Assembly (NCBI RefSeq): GCF_007741535.1
Contig: NZ_CP036525.1
Span: 4,464,001 to 4,528,000, forward strand
Length of the DNA stretch: 64,000 nt
Source of the DNA: Rubripirellula lacrimiformis
GTDB lineage: Bacteria; Planctomycetota; Planctomycetia; Pirellulales; Pirellulaceae
Reading direction: 5' to 3'
How positions within the stretch are numbered: the first letter of the stretch is position 1; every line of letters starts with the position of its first letter. Under the pieces are notes generated by a model. It saw only the letters and a program-made list of their open reading frames with translations, was not told the DNA's origin and made no database searches. A program made the translations under genes and the position numbers. Of this stretch, positions 9,412 through 17,987 are shown piece by piece.

Positions 9412-10485
9412 ATGCAATTGACCCTGTTGCGACAAAAGGCAGAACTCGCCAACGCCGCCCTTCAGCGAGAAATCCTGGAAGGCCGATCGCAGTCATCCCC
9501 ACAACCGTTCTTTGACGAAACCCTCTGCGACAGGAGCTTGGCACCGCTGCGTTCGACCGGCGTCGAAGTTCTTCAGATCAATGTTGGCAAGGTTTGCAAC
9601 CAAACGTGCACCCATTGCCATGTGGATGCCGGTCCGGATCGCCGCGAAAGCATGACCCGCGAAACCGCCGAAGCGATTATCGATGTGTTGGCGAAAAGCG
9701 ATATTCCAACCTTGGATATCACGGGGGGCGCACCGGAAATGAATCCAAACTTCCGTTGGCTGGTCCAACAAGCCAGTCGGCTTGGGCGGCGCGTGATCGA
9801 TCGCTGCAATCTGACAATCTTGATGGCCAACGGATTCAAGGACTTGCCCGAATTCTTAGCCGATCACAATGTCGAAGTCGTCGCGTCACTCCCTTGCTAT
9901 TTGGAAGAAAACTGCGACAGCCAACGTGGCAATGGCGTTTTCAAACGATCCATCGATGCACTGCGCCGCTTGAACTCACTCGGCTACGGTCTGCCGGGTT
10001 CCGGCCGCACGCTATCCTTGGTCTACAATCCGATTGGCCTTTCCCTTCCGCCGCAACAGGACGAATTGGAAGCGACCTATCGCAGCGAGCTGAAGTCACG
10101 CTACGAGATCGAATTCACAAACTTGCACACCATCACGAATCTGCCGATCAGTCGATTCCTGGATGATCTTCTGAAAGCGGACAAACTGGACCAGTATCTG
10201 CAAACTTTGATCGACAGCTTCAATCCATTGGCGGTTCCAGGCGTGATGTGCCGCACCATGATCTCTGTCGACTGGCAGGGGCGACTCTTCGACTGTGACT
10301 TCAACCAGATGTTGAATATGGAACTCTCTGACGGGATGCCACAAACCATCGAAGACTTTGACCTGGACAAGCTTTCGGACCGGAAAATCATGACCGGTCG
10401 TCACTGCTTCGGGTGCACATCCGGATGCGGATCAAGCTGTCAGGGGGCCGTTGTAAAAACCATTTCAAAGGCCACACCACGATGA
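9412..10485 (+). CDS. arsS: ArsS-like arsenosugar biosynthesis radical SAM protein
   Basis: A 357-residue radical SAM enzyme; the ATG at 9412 is preferred over an in-frame TTG at 9367. The [4Fe-4S] cluster motif is CNQTCTHC (about residues 62-69), followed by HVDAGPDRRE, the SAM-contact segment LDITGGAPEMNPNF, and a C-terminal Cys cluster HCFGCTSGCGSSCQG that fits the auxiliary-cluster region of ArsS proteins. Members of this family act with ArsM to attach a deoxyadenosyl-derived sugar to methylated arsenic, as proposed for arsenosugar synthesis. Some relatives are selenoproteins; here all cluster positions are Cys codons. It sits 78 bp downstream of arsM. Confidence 0.88.
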   Translation: MQLTLLRQKAELANAALQREILEGRSQSSPQPFFDETLCDRSLAPLRSTGVEVLQINVGKVCNQTCTHCHVDAGPDRRESMTRETAEAIIDVLAKSDIPTLDITGGAPEMNPNFRWLVQQASRLGRRVIDRCNLTILMANGFKDLPEFLADHNVEVVASLPCYLEENCDSQRGNGVFKRSIDALRRLNSLGYGLPGSGRTLSLVYNPIGLSLPPQQDELEATYRSELKSRYEIEFTNLHTITNLPISRFLDDLLKADKLDQYLQTLIDSFNPLAVPGVMCRTMISVDWQGRLFDCDFNQMLNMELSDGMPQTIEDFDLDKLSDRKIMTGRHCFGCTSGCGSSCQGAVVKTISKATPR

Positions 10486-10691
10486 ACGTCAATACCAAGG
10501 GTTGATTGCCGCCATGATTCGGATGGCAAGGGAAACATGGCAAGCGATTCCAACCATCGGAAAGACGAGCGCTGAATATCCGATCCGACATCGACTGCCA
10601 GCGCCCCAGTCCCCGCTGGTTCAACAACCACCGGGGACGTCATCGGGCCAGAAAAAGGATCGTCGATCTCTGGCACCAAAATCGCCGATAA

Positions 10692-11174
10692 TTAGCGTCG
10701 GCTGCGGAATACCCGAGTTCCTGAACAAGAACCGCCAGAACAGGTTGGGCGTGAGCTTGTCGGGTAAGCGACGCCTTGCCATGCGCTCACTGGCATGGAA
10801 GTCATCGGTGCCGAGTGGCTGGGCGAGTAACTGCGATGGAACGAAGCGGCTTGGTAAGGCATCGACGCAACGTTGCTATCAACGTGATGCGATGCGGTTA
10901 CCGTTCCACCACAATTGCCAGAGATGCATCCCGATCCGGCGGTAAACGTTGCCGTCGGTGCTGCAGTGAACGTGGTCGGGCTGGACACAACCGATGGTGT
11001 GGAATACGTCGAATGCGTTGTCAACACTTGTGGAGCCGATGCGAACGTGCTGTTGGATGCCGAGCATCCACCTCGGCAAGTCGCGTTTTGCGCATTGGCG
11101 TCACTGCCAATGACGCAAGCCGACAATGCTGACAACACGATCACTGAACATTTCCATCCAAATTTCATCTTCAA
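10692..11174 (-). CDS. Small secreted Ser/Thr-rich protein, function unknown
   Basis: 160 residues with a good signal peptide (hydrophobic about 9-25, cleavage near ANAQN) and AGGA about 8 nt before the ATG. The mature part is rich in Ser, Thr and Ala with scattered cysteines in CRGGCS, GCISGNCGG and CSGGSCSG, which could bind metal or form disulfides. No family was recognised. It converges on arsS from the opposite strand. Confidence 0.6.
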   Translation of the reverse strand: MKMKFGWKCSVIVLSALSACVIGSDANAQNATCRGGCSASNSTFASAPQVLTTHSTYSTPSVVSSPTTFTAAPTATFTAGSGCISGNCGGTVTASHHVDSNVASMPYQAASFHRSYSPSHSAPMTSMPVSAWQGVAYPTSSRPTCSGGSCSGTRVFRSRR

Positions 11175-11545
11175 TTCCTAATCGAAAAGGTACGGCCGGG
11201 AAACACGAGCGTGCCCCGATCAAAGACTGATGCCGATTGTTCGATGGCATCCGCCGCTTCGATGGGCAGGAAGTCAAACTTCGCGAAATTTCGCGGCGTT
11301 GGAATGCCGGAACTCGTTACGGTCATTGCACATACAGACGGCTAAATCGACTTCTGGATTCAACGATTTGAATTGTGGCGCACACGGCCCCGTTGGGCGG
11401 ACCGTGACCACCCGGGGTCAACAGACGCGGAATGTCAAAATCAGATTGATTTCGGACTTTTGTTGTAAGGGTCTAGCGATTCGACCGTCCTTGAAGCGGG
11501 CGATCGTTCGCCCTGCTAACTCACTCCATCAACAGGTCGAAAGCC
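11175..11545. other. Divergent intergenic region
   Basis: 371 bp between two divergent secreted-protein genes. I see no credible gene or strong palindrome. It should contain the promoters of both. Confidence 0.35.
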
Positions 11546-12226
11546 ATGAACACAAGTCAAACTCTACGAAACGGGATCAAGCACCAGAGCGTCATGATCG
11601 CAGCAATCGCATGCATGTCATTGACTGCATTGGCCCAAACAGCAACGGCTCAATCGGGAACCCGGACGGCGCCAACACGCACGGCGGCCCCCAGCAGTTC
11701 GGCACCGGGAAGCGGTACAAAAGCCAACGGGAATGCAGTCGGCCTGCAAGGCTATTGTCCGGTTTGCGTCGTCAACATGAAGAAGTGGGTGAAGGGCAAT
11801 CCACAGTTTTCGGCAAAGCAAGACGGGAAGATCTATCTGTTCCCGAATGATGAACAAAAGAACGTTTTCCTCAGCGACCCGGCCAAATATACACCGGTAC
11901 TAGGCGGTGATTGTGTCGTCGCGTTAGTCGAGATGCACAAACGTGTGCCCGGCGACCTGACATTTGCAGTGGCACATCAAAACCGTCTGTACCTGTTCGC
12001 AAATGAACAGGCCAAAAAGATGTTCCAAGCGAACCCGGCCAAGTACGAAAATGCAGACTTGGCTTTGGATGGCAAGTGCTCGGTTTGCCGCGTCGAGATG
12101 AACCAGGACGTTGCCGGCCAGCCACAATTCACTAGCATCTACAATGGATTGCGTTACCAGTTCCCCGGCCTAGAACAACAGAAGATGTTCGACAACAACC
12201 CCGACAAGTACAAAGCTGCGAAGTAG
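11546..12226 (+). CDS. Secreted protein with three YHS-like repeats
   Basis: 226 residues: a signal peptide (hydrophobic about 15-36), a Ser/Thr/Ala linker to about 65, then three consecutive repeats of about 52 residues. Each has a metal-site segment, a hydrophobic strand (KIYLFPN, RLYLFAN, RYQFPG) and an M/V-F-x-x-N/D-P-x-KY end. The first and third keep CxxC (CPVC at 71-74, CSVC at 178-181). The second reads DCVVA and has only one Cys. YHS domains occur in metal-handling proteins; this one is likely periplasmic. Triplication with a degenerate middle copy is unusual, and the arrangement is clear in the sequence. Confidence 0.78.
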   Translation: MNTSQTLRNGIKHQSVMIAAIACMSLTALAQTATAQSGTRTAPTRTAAPSSSAPGSGTKANGNAVGLQGYCPVCVVNMKKWVKGNPQFSAKQDGKIYLFPNDEQKNVFLSDPAKYTPVLGGDCVVALVEMHKRVPGDLTFAVAHQNRLYLFANEQAKKMFQANPAKYENADLALDGKCSVCRVEMNQDVAGQPQFTSIYNGLRYQFPGLEQQKMFDNNPDKYKAAK

Positions 12227-12397
12227 CAAGTCCCCATCGGCGCCGCTGGTGCGTCCGATGGTGCAGTTCTCGAGTCAACCAAAGCGGCGTTCTCCACACC
12301 GCCGCTCTGGACCCCAAGGCGGGTTGCAGTCGGCCCATTCGACTCGGCTTATCCGACCGGCCTCGTGCGGATGGATCAAGCGGTTCCACGGATCGGA

Positions 12398-12769
12398 TCA
12401 CCGATCATGCTTTTTCTTTGCTTTTCGCATTTGTTTCCAAAGTGACCGACCGTTCCGGCGATCAAGTCGGACCAACTGCTGTTGTCGTGTATCGAACGCG
12501 ATCAACTTTCCCTTGGGTCGCTTGGCGTAGACAAACGGCAAACAGACGGCGACGACCTTGTGAGGTTTCCCTGCTGCACGCGGCAAGTAGCGAGTCCGAA
12601 CGGGTTCGTCGATTGGTAGCGAAACGCTGGCACAATCCCACAGAAAGGACGGGACTTCAATGATCTCGCTAAGGATGGTGATGTAGTCACCTTTGGCGAT
12701 GTCTTCGCCTGCGATCCGGGCCGCGACCGTGATCGCGGTTTTGGATGGGGCTTTCGTTTTGGTGTTCAT
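12398..12769 (-). CDS. Conserved hypothetical protein
   Basis: 123 residues, no signal peptide. The central part has alternating hydrophobic strands (GDYITILSEIIEVPSFLW, PHKVVAVCLPFVYAKRPKGKLIAFDTR), followed by a basic C-terminus rich in Lys/Arg. I recall similar short proteins in other planctomycetes with the same LPFVYAK.P.G....D.R pattern, but I know no function. The ATG at 12769 has a weak ribosome-binding site. It stands alone, convergent with the YHS-repeat gene. Confidence 0.55.
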   Translation of the reverse strand: MNTKTKAPSKTAITVAARIAGEDIAKGDYITILSEIIEVPSFLWDCASVSLPIDEPVRTRYLPRAAGKPHKVVAVCLPFVYAKRPKGKLIAFDTRQQQLVRLDRRNGRSLWKQMRKAKKKHDR

Positions 12770-13492
12770 GATTCCGCAAACAGTGAAATTTTGATTCGTG
12801 CATATTGGTTCTCCGCTGGAATATGTTCGGGATCACTCGCGGCCGGTCGTATTGGCGAAACAGAAAATCATCGCACGCATTTGGGAGGCTTTCACAATGG
12901 GTGGAACAACGCTTGCCGGCGGTTTCGATTCGACGAATGCCAGCGTCTATAGCAACAGAGCTACAAAGTGAAGTCGAGGTTCACGCCGATATGCATCGTT
13001 CCTGCAATCAGGCAGATCCGCGATACGGTGATCTGGCATTGAAAGATGCCCGGTCGGCCGACGCGTGCGGCGGAAGTAGCGTCGGAATCACAAAGCGATG
13101 CGGAATCGAGTGACGGAATCGAATCCCGCGTTCACGCGTCGGGTGACACTAGATCAACATCCCGCTATCGCCCAAACCGCAGACGAAATCGACAATCCGT
13201 CGATACTTTCGGCCCTGGATTCTGGATGACCGAAAGTCTTGACGACATCCGATACGAAATGAATCACAGCGTTGGCGCGATCACGCTAACACATTCGAAA
13301 ATCCAGTGAATTGCGAAGAATCTAGCCCGAGACGGCGCCGCCCAGCCAGGGTCAATGGGAATTGCTTGGGGATGCGATTTGGGGTCAACTGTGCAGCCGC
13401 GGACGATCCCAAGGTCCGTGTGCCTGCACCGACGACAATCCGAATCGAGTCCGATCTTTGTCTCGTGATGGCAACGATGTTTTTTCCTCCTA
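12770..13492. other. Gene-poor stretch containing a diverged hairpin-element copy
   Basis: 723 bp with only short, unconvincing open frames on both strands. The one recognisable item is at 13205-13256, which resembles the hairpin arm of the 57.4-kb tandem repeat. It may contain remnants of a lost gene. Confidence 0.4.
13205..13256 (+). repeat. Diverged copy of the palindromic element
   Basis: It contains TTTCGGCCCTGGA and then ACCGAAAGTCTTGACGAC, TCCG and TACG in the same order and spacing as the units at 57.4 kb, with a few substitutions. The TTGACG variant is shared with the copy inside the DUF1800 gene. Confidence 0.55.
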
Positions 13493-14548
13493 ATGCTTGC
13501 CGCAACTTCCATGGTCGAATCCAATTCGTTGAAGCCAAACACCTTCTACATCGAGGTCTCTGGGGCCGGGCTTCCCGAAGTGGACGGCCTGTTCGTTCCC
13601 TCCACCGCGCCACCGACTGAGTCGGAATCGGGGACGATCTCAAGCCTGGGTTATTGGAACGGCAAGATGGCATGGGATCGGGCTGATGGAAAATCGGCTA
13701 GGAGCCCTGCCCTTTCGTACTCCAACACGTATCAGTCTTGGCGAATCTGTCGACTGGACGGACATCTCGCTTACGACGCAACCTGCGACGACGACATGCC
13801 CCCGACCAACACACCATGGCATGTCTACAAAAAGGGAGTGGAACCGGCGCCCAAAGTGGTCGTCCATCACTTCGATCCTCGCCAACCCTGTCCCGCCCCC
13901 AACGTCGTGTTCGTGCTGGGAGGTCCCGGCGCGGGAAAAGGCACCATGTGCGAATTGGCAGAGTCTCAGCTTGGCTGGACTCACCTTTCCACGGGCGAAC
14001 TGCTTCGTGCTCAGCGCGAATCGGGAGGCCCTACCGCGGATACGATCGAACGCATCATCGCCGCGGGCGATCTGGTCCCCAGCGATATCGTGGTGAAACT
14101 GCTTCGTGATGCGATGGAAACGATCACGCGAACCACGGGAAAAAAGAACTTCCTGTTGGATGGGTTCCCACGTTCGGATTCGAACTTGAATGCATGGAAC
14201 GACGCATTTGGTCAACAGAGTGAACTGCCAAAAATGCTGTTCTTTGAATGTCCATTCGATGTACTGCAGCAGCGAGTTTTGGCGCGTGCGAAGTACACAG
14301 GGCGAGTGGATGACAACGTCGAAAGCCTGAAATCCAGGTTCGATACCTTCAAGGCCGAGACTTTGCCAACGGTTGCACGGTTCAAGCGTCAAAACAAGTG
14401 CATCGAATTTGACACCAGCCAAGACCGCCAAACGGTCTACGCGATGTTCTGCGAACACCTGGCCGAGTTCACCGATGATACGCTGGCGTCGAAACCGTTG
14501 TCCGAAAGAGCGGAAATGCTGCTCGGGCTGAGGCCATTCCCCCAGTAG
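13493..14548 (+). CDS. Eukaryote-like UMP/CMP kinase with an N-terminal extension
   Basis: 351 residues. The C-terminal 215 residues are an adenylate kinase-fold nucleoside monophosphate kinase: P-loop GGPGAGKGT at 143-151, HLSTGELLR, NFLLDGFPRS, and a short lid at RAKYTGRVDDNVESLKSRF. The short lid, and the wording VVFVLGGPGAGKGT, LLDGFPR and GRVDDN, resemble eukaryotic UMP/CMP kinases (CMPK1) rather than bacterial Adk or Cmk. The N-terminal 135 residues are a separate domain (GLFVPSTAPP, SLGYWNGKMAWDRADG, SWRICRLDGHLAYD) that I cannot assign firmly. It is predicted to phosphorylate UMP/CMP with ATP. The ATG at 13493 is used; Met at 13511 is possible. Confidence 0.82.
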   Translation: MLAATSMVESNSLKPNTFYIEVSGAGLPEVDGLFVPSTAPPTESESGTISSLGYWNGKMAWDRADGKSARSPALSYSNTYQSWRICRLDGHLAYDATCDDDMPPTNTPWHVYKKGVEPAPKVVVHHFDPRQPCPAPNVVFVLGGPGAGKGTMCELAESQLGWTHLSTGELLRAQRESGGPTADTIERIIAAGDLVPSDIVVKLLRDAMETITRTTGKKNFLLDGFPRSDSNLNAWNDAFGQQSELPKMLFFECPFDVLQQRVLARAKYTGRVDDNVESLKSRFDTFKAETLPTVARFKRQNKCIEFDTSQDRQTVYAMFCEHLAEFTDDTLASKPLSERAEMLLGLRPFPQ

Positions 14549-14786
14549 TCGTCCCGCAGACGTCGCTTTGCAGACGTCAAGCTGCAAACTTCATTGGCCA
14601 AGATTCACAGGCCATCATTACCGATAGGCATCACCGATAGACGCGCTGTCCGCTGGATCCCAGATCGGCAATCCGATCGGTGCGACAAGGTTGTCGCACC
14701 GAAGTGAACATTCCTCGGCATCCCCGATGCGAACCCGCGACAGTCGATTCACGACCGTCGCAAGATCGCATGGATGACGATGGGTT

Positions 14787-16154
14787 CTACATGTCGATTT
14801 CGTAGCCCTTGCGGCTCTCGCGACTCAGGAACGAATTCGCTTCGTCGTCACCAATGATCTGACGGGCGTTGGGATCCCAATTCAGGGCGCGTCCCAGACG
14901 AATCGAGATGTTCGCCAAGTGACAGGTTTCTAGCATTCGGTTGTGGGACCAAACGTCCGAGATCGGTTGCTTGCGAGACTTAATCGCTGCGACGAAGTTG
15001 TCGGTATGGTTTTTACTAACCGGGCCGCCGTAGACTTCCTCCACGGCCCCTTCGGGCAGCGGATTGGATTCGAGGTCTTCAACCGGTTTGCCGGCCAACT
15101 TGCCACGATTGACAAAGAAGCGTCCCTTCGTGCCTTCGAACAAAATCCCATTGTCACCTTCGCTGGTGATGACCATCGGAATGTCGCCGGGCATGTTGGC
15201 AAGGATTTCGAACTTCGTTGGCGAGTTGTACTGGTCGTTGACAGTCGGATAACCATCTTTGTAGTCCACCGGCAATGAAAAGCTTACCGGCGTAACCTTG
15301 TTCGGTCCGGTGTCGCCAGCCCCCAATGCCCAAGTCGCAATGTCGACGTGGTGAGCACCCCAGTCATTCATCTGACCGCCGGAGTACTCGTACCAGTTCC
15401 GCCATGCGTAGTGACAATTCGTATACAGCGGTACGCCGCCGCCGTAGCCTTCGCGCATCTCTGGCAATGCGCGGTAGTCAACCTTCGGTGCAGGGCCAAG
15501 CCACCTGTCCCAATCGAGTCCCTTAGGAACTTCGATAGCAGGGATCACGGGCGATCCTGTCGCGCCGTTGATTCCGCAGGTGACCTTGCGAATCTCACCG
15601 ATGCGTCCGTCGCGGATCAACGCGATCGCTTTCAGAAAGCGTTGATCGTTTTCACTACGCTGCATCGTTCCAACTTGGAACACACGGCCGGTTTGCTTGA
15701 CTACTTTCTCGATCAGTTTGCCTTCGTCGATCGTCAGTGTCAGCGGCTTTTCACAGTAGACGTCTTTGCCAGCCAACATCGCTTCGACAGAGATTTTCGT
15801 ATGCCAATGGTCTGGCGCACCGATCATGACTGCGTCGATGTCGTCGCGTTCAAGAACCTTGCGATAGTCTTTGTAACCGTCCGCCTTTTTGCCGGTCTTC
15901 TTTTCAAGCTTTTCAAGATTCTCGCCCAGAACGGTTTCATCGACGTCTGCAAAGGCGGCGAAGTCAGCGAATGGGGTCGATTTGTTGGTGATCGTCCAGC
16001 CCTGGTTCCGCAAACCGATCGTAGCGAAAACAGGACGGTCACTTGGGGCCGGAGCCCCCAATACGCGGCCGGCGGATGACATCATGACGCCGGCTGACCC
16101 GGCAGCGATGCTTCCCAGAACTTGACGGCGGGAAAGATTCAAAGGAGCGGACAT
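14787..16154 (-). CDS. Gfo/Idh/MocA family oxidoreductase, Tat-exported
   Basis: 455 residues from the ATG at 16154. The upstream extension to 16193 is rejected because the Tat signal begins right after this Met (SRRQVLGSIAAGSAGVMMSSAGRVLGA). A Rossmann fold with a partly modified nucleotide-binding start is followed by DAVMIGAPDHWH, DVYCEKPLTLTIDEG and the conserved lysine in EKP. The C-terminal domain has MNDWGAHHVDIATWALG. Such secreted sugar or inositol dehydrogenase-like proteins are abundant in planctomycetes; the substrate is unknown. It has no partner gene, with the CsaA-like gene upstream on the same strand. Confidence 0.9.
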   Translation of the reverse strand: MSAPLNLSRRQVLGSIAAGSAGVMMSSAGRVLGAPAPSDRPVFATIGLRNQGWTITNKSTPFADFAAFADVDETVLGENLEKLEKKTGKKADGYKDYRKVLERDDIDAVMIGAPDHWHTKISVEAMLAGKDVYCEKPLTLTIDEGKLIEKVVKQTGRVFQVGTMQRSENDQRFLKAIALIRDGRIGEIRKVTCGINGATGSPVIPAIEVPKGLDWDRWLGPAPKVDYRALPEMREGYGGGVPLYTNCHYAWRNWYEYSGGQMNDWGAHHVDIATWALGAGDTGPNKVTPVSFSLPVDYKDGYPTVNDQYNSPTKFEILANMPGDIPMVITSEGDNGILFEGTKGRFFVNRGKLAGKPVEDLESNPLPEGAVEEVYGGPVSKNHTDNFVAAIKSRKQPISDVWSHNRMLETCHLANISIRLGRALNWDPNARQIIGDDEANSFLSRESRKGYEIDM

Positions 16155-16382
16155 ACATCTATCTCGTAAATATTTGCGTGGTGGGTCGGACATGCGCTGA
16201 ACACATCCCAGGAATCGCTATCGAAGCGTCCCCGGAAGACTAGTACCCCAGTATAAACCAACCGCAATCGCCGCGTGAGTCCGACTGCAGCGGAAAGCCT
16301 GCTGTCCAGCCTGGGCAGCGTTTTTCGCTTAAAAACCGTGTCCGGCGAAAGTCGCACGCGCGGGGGCGGACCGAGAATCGTG

Positions 16383-16730
16383 CTAGGCCAGCCTGGATCC
16401 GTTGCTGACCGGCTTGTCGGGTACCGCCAAGATGACGGATCCATCTTCGCGGTAGAATCCAACGATCAAGAACTCCGACATGAACGGTCCGATCTGTTTC
16501 CGCGGGAAGTTGATCACACCAATGACTTGCCGACCGACCAATTCTTCTCGGGTGTAGTTGACCGTGATCTGGGCACTGGTGCGCCGCGTCCCGATCAGGG
16601 GTCCGAAGTCGACCGTGATCTTGTACGCAGGCTTGCGCGCCTCCGGGAAACTTTCCACCGACGTGATCGTCCCCGAACGCAGATCGACATTTTGAAAGTC
16701 TTGCCAACCGATGATTCCAGATTCGGTCAT
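16383..16730 (-). CDS. csaA: CsaA-like tRNA-binding-domain protein
   Basis: 115 residues from the ATG at 16730 (a TTG three codons upstream is possible; GGA lies 6 nt before the ATG). A single OB-fold tRNA-binding domain: [76 protein letters not shown]. Length and motifs fit CsaA (about 110 aa), described as a secretion-related chaperone with tRNA-binding fold. The genuine cellular role is not settled for the family. Confidence 0.9.
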   Translation of the reverse strand: MTESGIIGWQDFQNVDLRSGTITSVESFPEARKPAYKITVDFGPLIGTRRTSAQITVNYTREELVGRQVIGVINFPRKQIGPFMSEFLIVGFYREDGSVILAVPDKPVSNGSRLA

Positions 16731-16965
16731 TTGTTCCAACGGTTCACGAGTCGAGTGTTTTCCAAAACGTCAATCACGGCGATTTCTCGCAGCCAAACGA
16801 AACGTGTTCTACCCTAAGCAGGACTGTGGTGTCGCTTGCCTTGACATCGGAAGTCGCTCGGATCACGACGCATGGTGCGGCTGATGAACTGTTCTTAGAA
16901 TGGACTGCACCAAGTTGTAAACGCCGAAGTTATTCACATTCACCCCTCTAGCCGGACAATTGACC

Positions 16966-17439
16966 ATGGCCGCGTCAAGCAAACGTACGCTCGACTTCCA
17001 CTCCGGCGATGAAGTGATCGCAGAGATCCAGCGACTAAGGACCGGGGGCTACACCCAAACGAAGAACTGGAACCTGACTCAGGCGTGCGAGCACTTGACG
17101 GCCACGATGACCGGCGGGATGGACGGGTTCGGATTTCGGCTGCCGTGGATCCTGCGAGCCACAATCATCAAGTGGGTTTGCAAGCGAATGTTGCGAACCC
17201 GAAAGATGACAAGTGCACCGACACTGAAACGACTGAAACCGACGTCCCCAACCGGTCCCGACAACGATGCGATCATCGACGACTGCATTGCCGCGATCAA
17301 CCGAGCCAGCGAATTCCCGGGACCGTTGATCGACTATCCATTCCTTGATGATTTCGACGTCGAAGACTGGCGTCAATTCATGTGGATGCACGCCAGCCAT
17401 CACCTGGGATTCCTGATTCCAAACAAACCGACCGCATGA
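16966..17439 (+). CDS. DUF1569 protein
   Basis: 157 residues from the ATG at 16966 (a TTG two codons upstream is possible). It begins RTLDFHSGDEVIAEIQRL, continues with WNLTQACEHLTATM and ends WRQFMWMHASHHLGFLIP, matching the DUF1569 / DinB-like four-helix pattern in which His residues (ACEHL, HASHH) could bind metal. The stop overlaps the OsmC gene start by 4 bp (ATGA), so the two are translationally coupled. Confidence 0.8.
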   Translation: MAASSKRTLDFHSGDEVIAEIQRLRTGGYTQTKNWNLTQACEHLTATMTGGMDGFGFRLPWILRATIIKWVCKRMLRTRKMTSAPTLKRLKPTSPTGPDNDAIIDDCIAAINRASEFPGPLIDYPFLDDFDVEDWRQFMWMHASHHLGFLIPNKPTA

Positions 17440-17888
17440 TCCACGCCACCGTTCACTGGACGAACCATGCCGATGACTTCGACAAGCATCGTTACAGCCG
17501 TGCGCACACTTGGATGTTCGATGGGGGTTTGCAAGTTCCAGCGTCGTCGTCCCCCGATATCGTGGCGGTTCCGATGTCGGACTCTAGCGCCGTCGATCCC
17601 GAAGAAGCGTTCGTGGCATCGCTGTCTAGCTGTCACATGCTGTGGTTCCTTTCGATCGCCGCAAAGGCAGGCTTTGCGTTACAAGACTATCGAGACCAAG
17701 CAGTTGGCGAGATGAAGTCCAACGATGACGGAAAACTGTCCATCGCGATCGTGACGCTGCATCCAGTCATCACCTGGTCAGGCACCACCGTACCAACGGC
17801 CAACGAAGTGCATCAGATGCACCGGCAAGCCCATGAGGAATGCTTTATCGCCAATTCCGTCAAAACCGAAGTCCGAATCGAATCTTGA
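17436..17888 (+). CDS. OsmC family peroxiredoxin-like protein
   Basis: 150 residues from the ATG at 17436, which overlaps the DUF1569 stop. OsmC features: AVDPEEAFVASLSSCHMLWFLSIAAKAGF, with the first conserved Cys in SSCHM, and the second Cys in HEECFIANSV near the C-terminus. These proteins reduce organic hydroperoxides with the two cysteines. Coupling to DUF1569 suggests a joint role in stress, which is not proven. Confidence 0.9.
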   Translation: MIHATVHWTNHADDFDKHRYSRAHTWMFDGGLQVPASSSPDIVAVPMSDSSAVDPEEAFVASLSSCHMLWFLSIAAKAGFALQDYRDQAVGEMKSNDDGKLSIAIVTLHPVITWSGTTVPTANEVHQMHRQAHEECFIANSVKTEVRIES

Positions 17889-17987
17889 TTCGCGACCTCG
17901 GCCGGTCCGTTTGCCGAACGCGGGTGCAATGGACGCTATCGGCTTTGCGGTCGCGTAACGGGCGACGACACGTTCCGTTCGTTGCGG

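Noticed and set aside
16155-16193. Longer start for the Gfo/Idh/MocA gene
   Set aside because: The Tat signal starts at the Met at 16154; the extra 13 residues would bury it.
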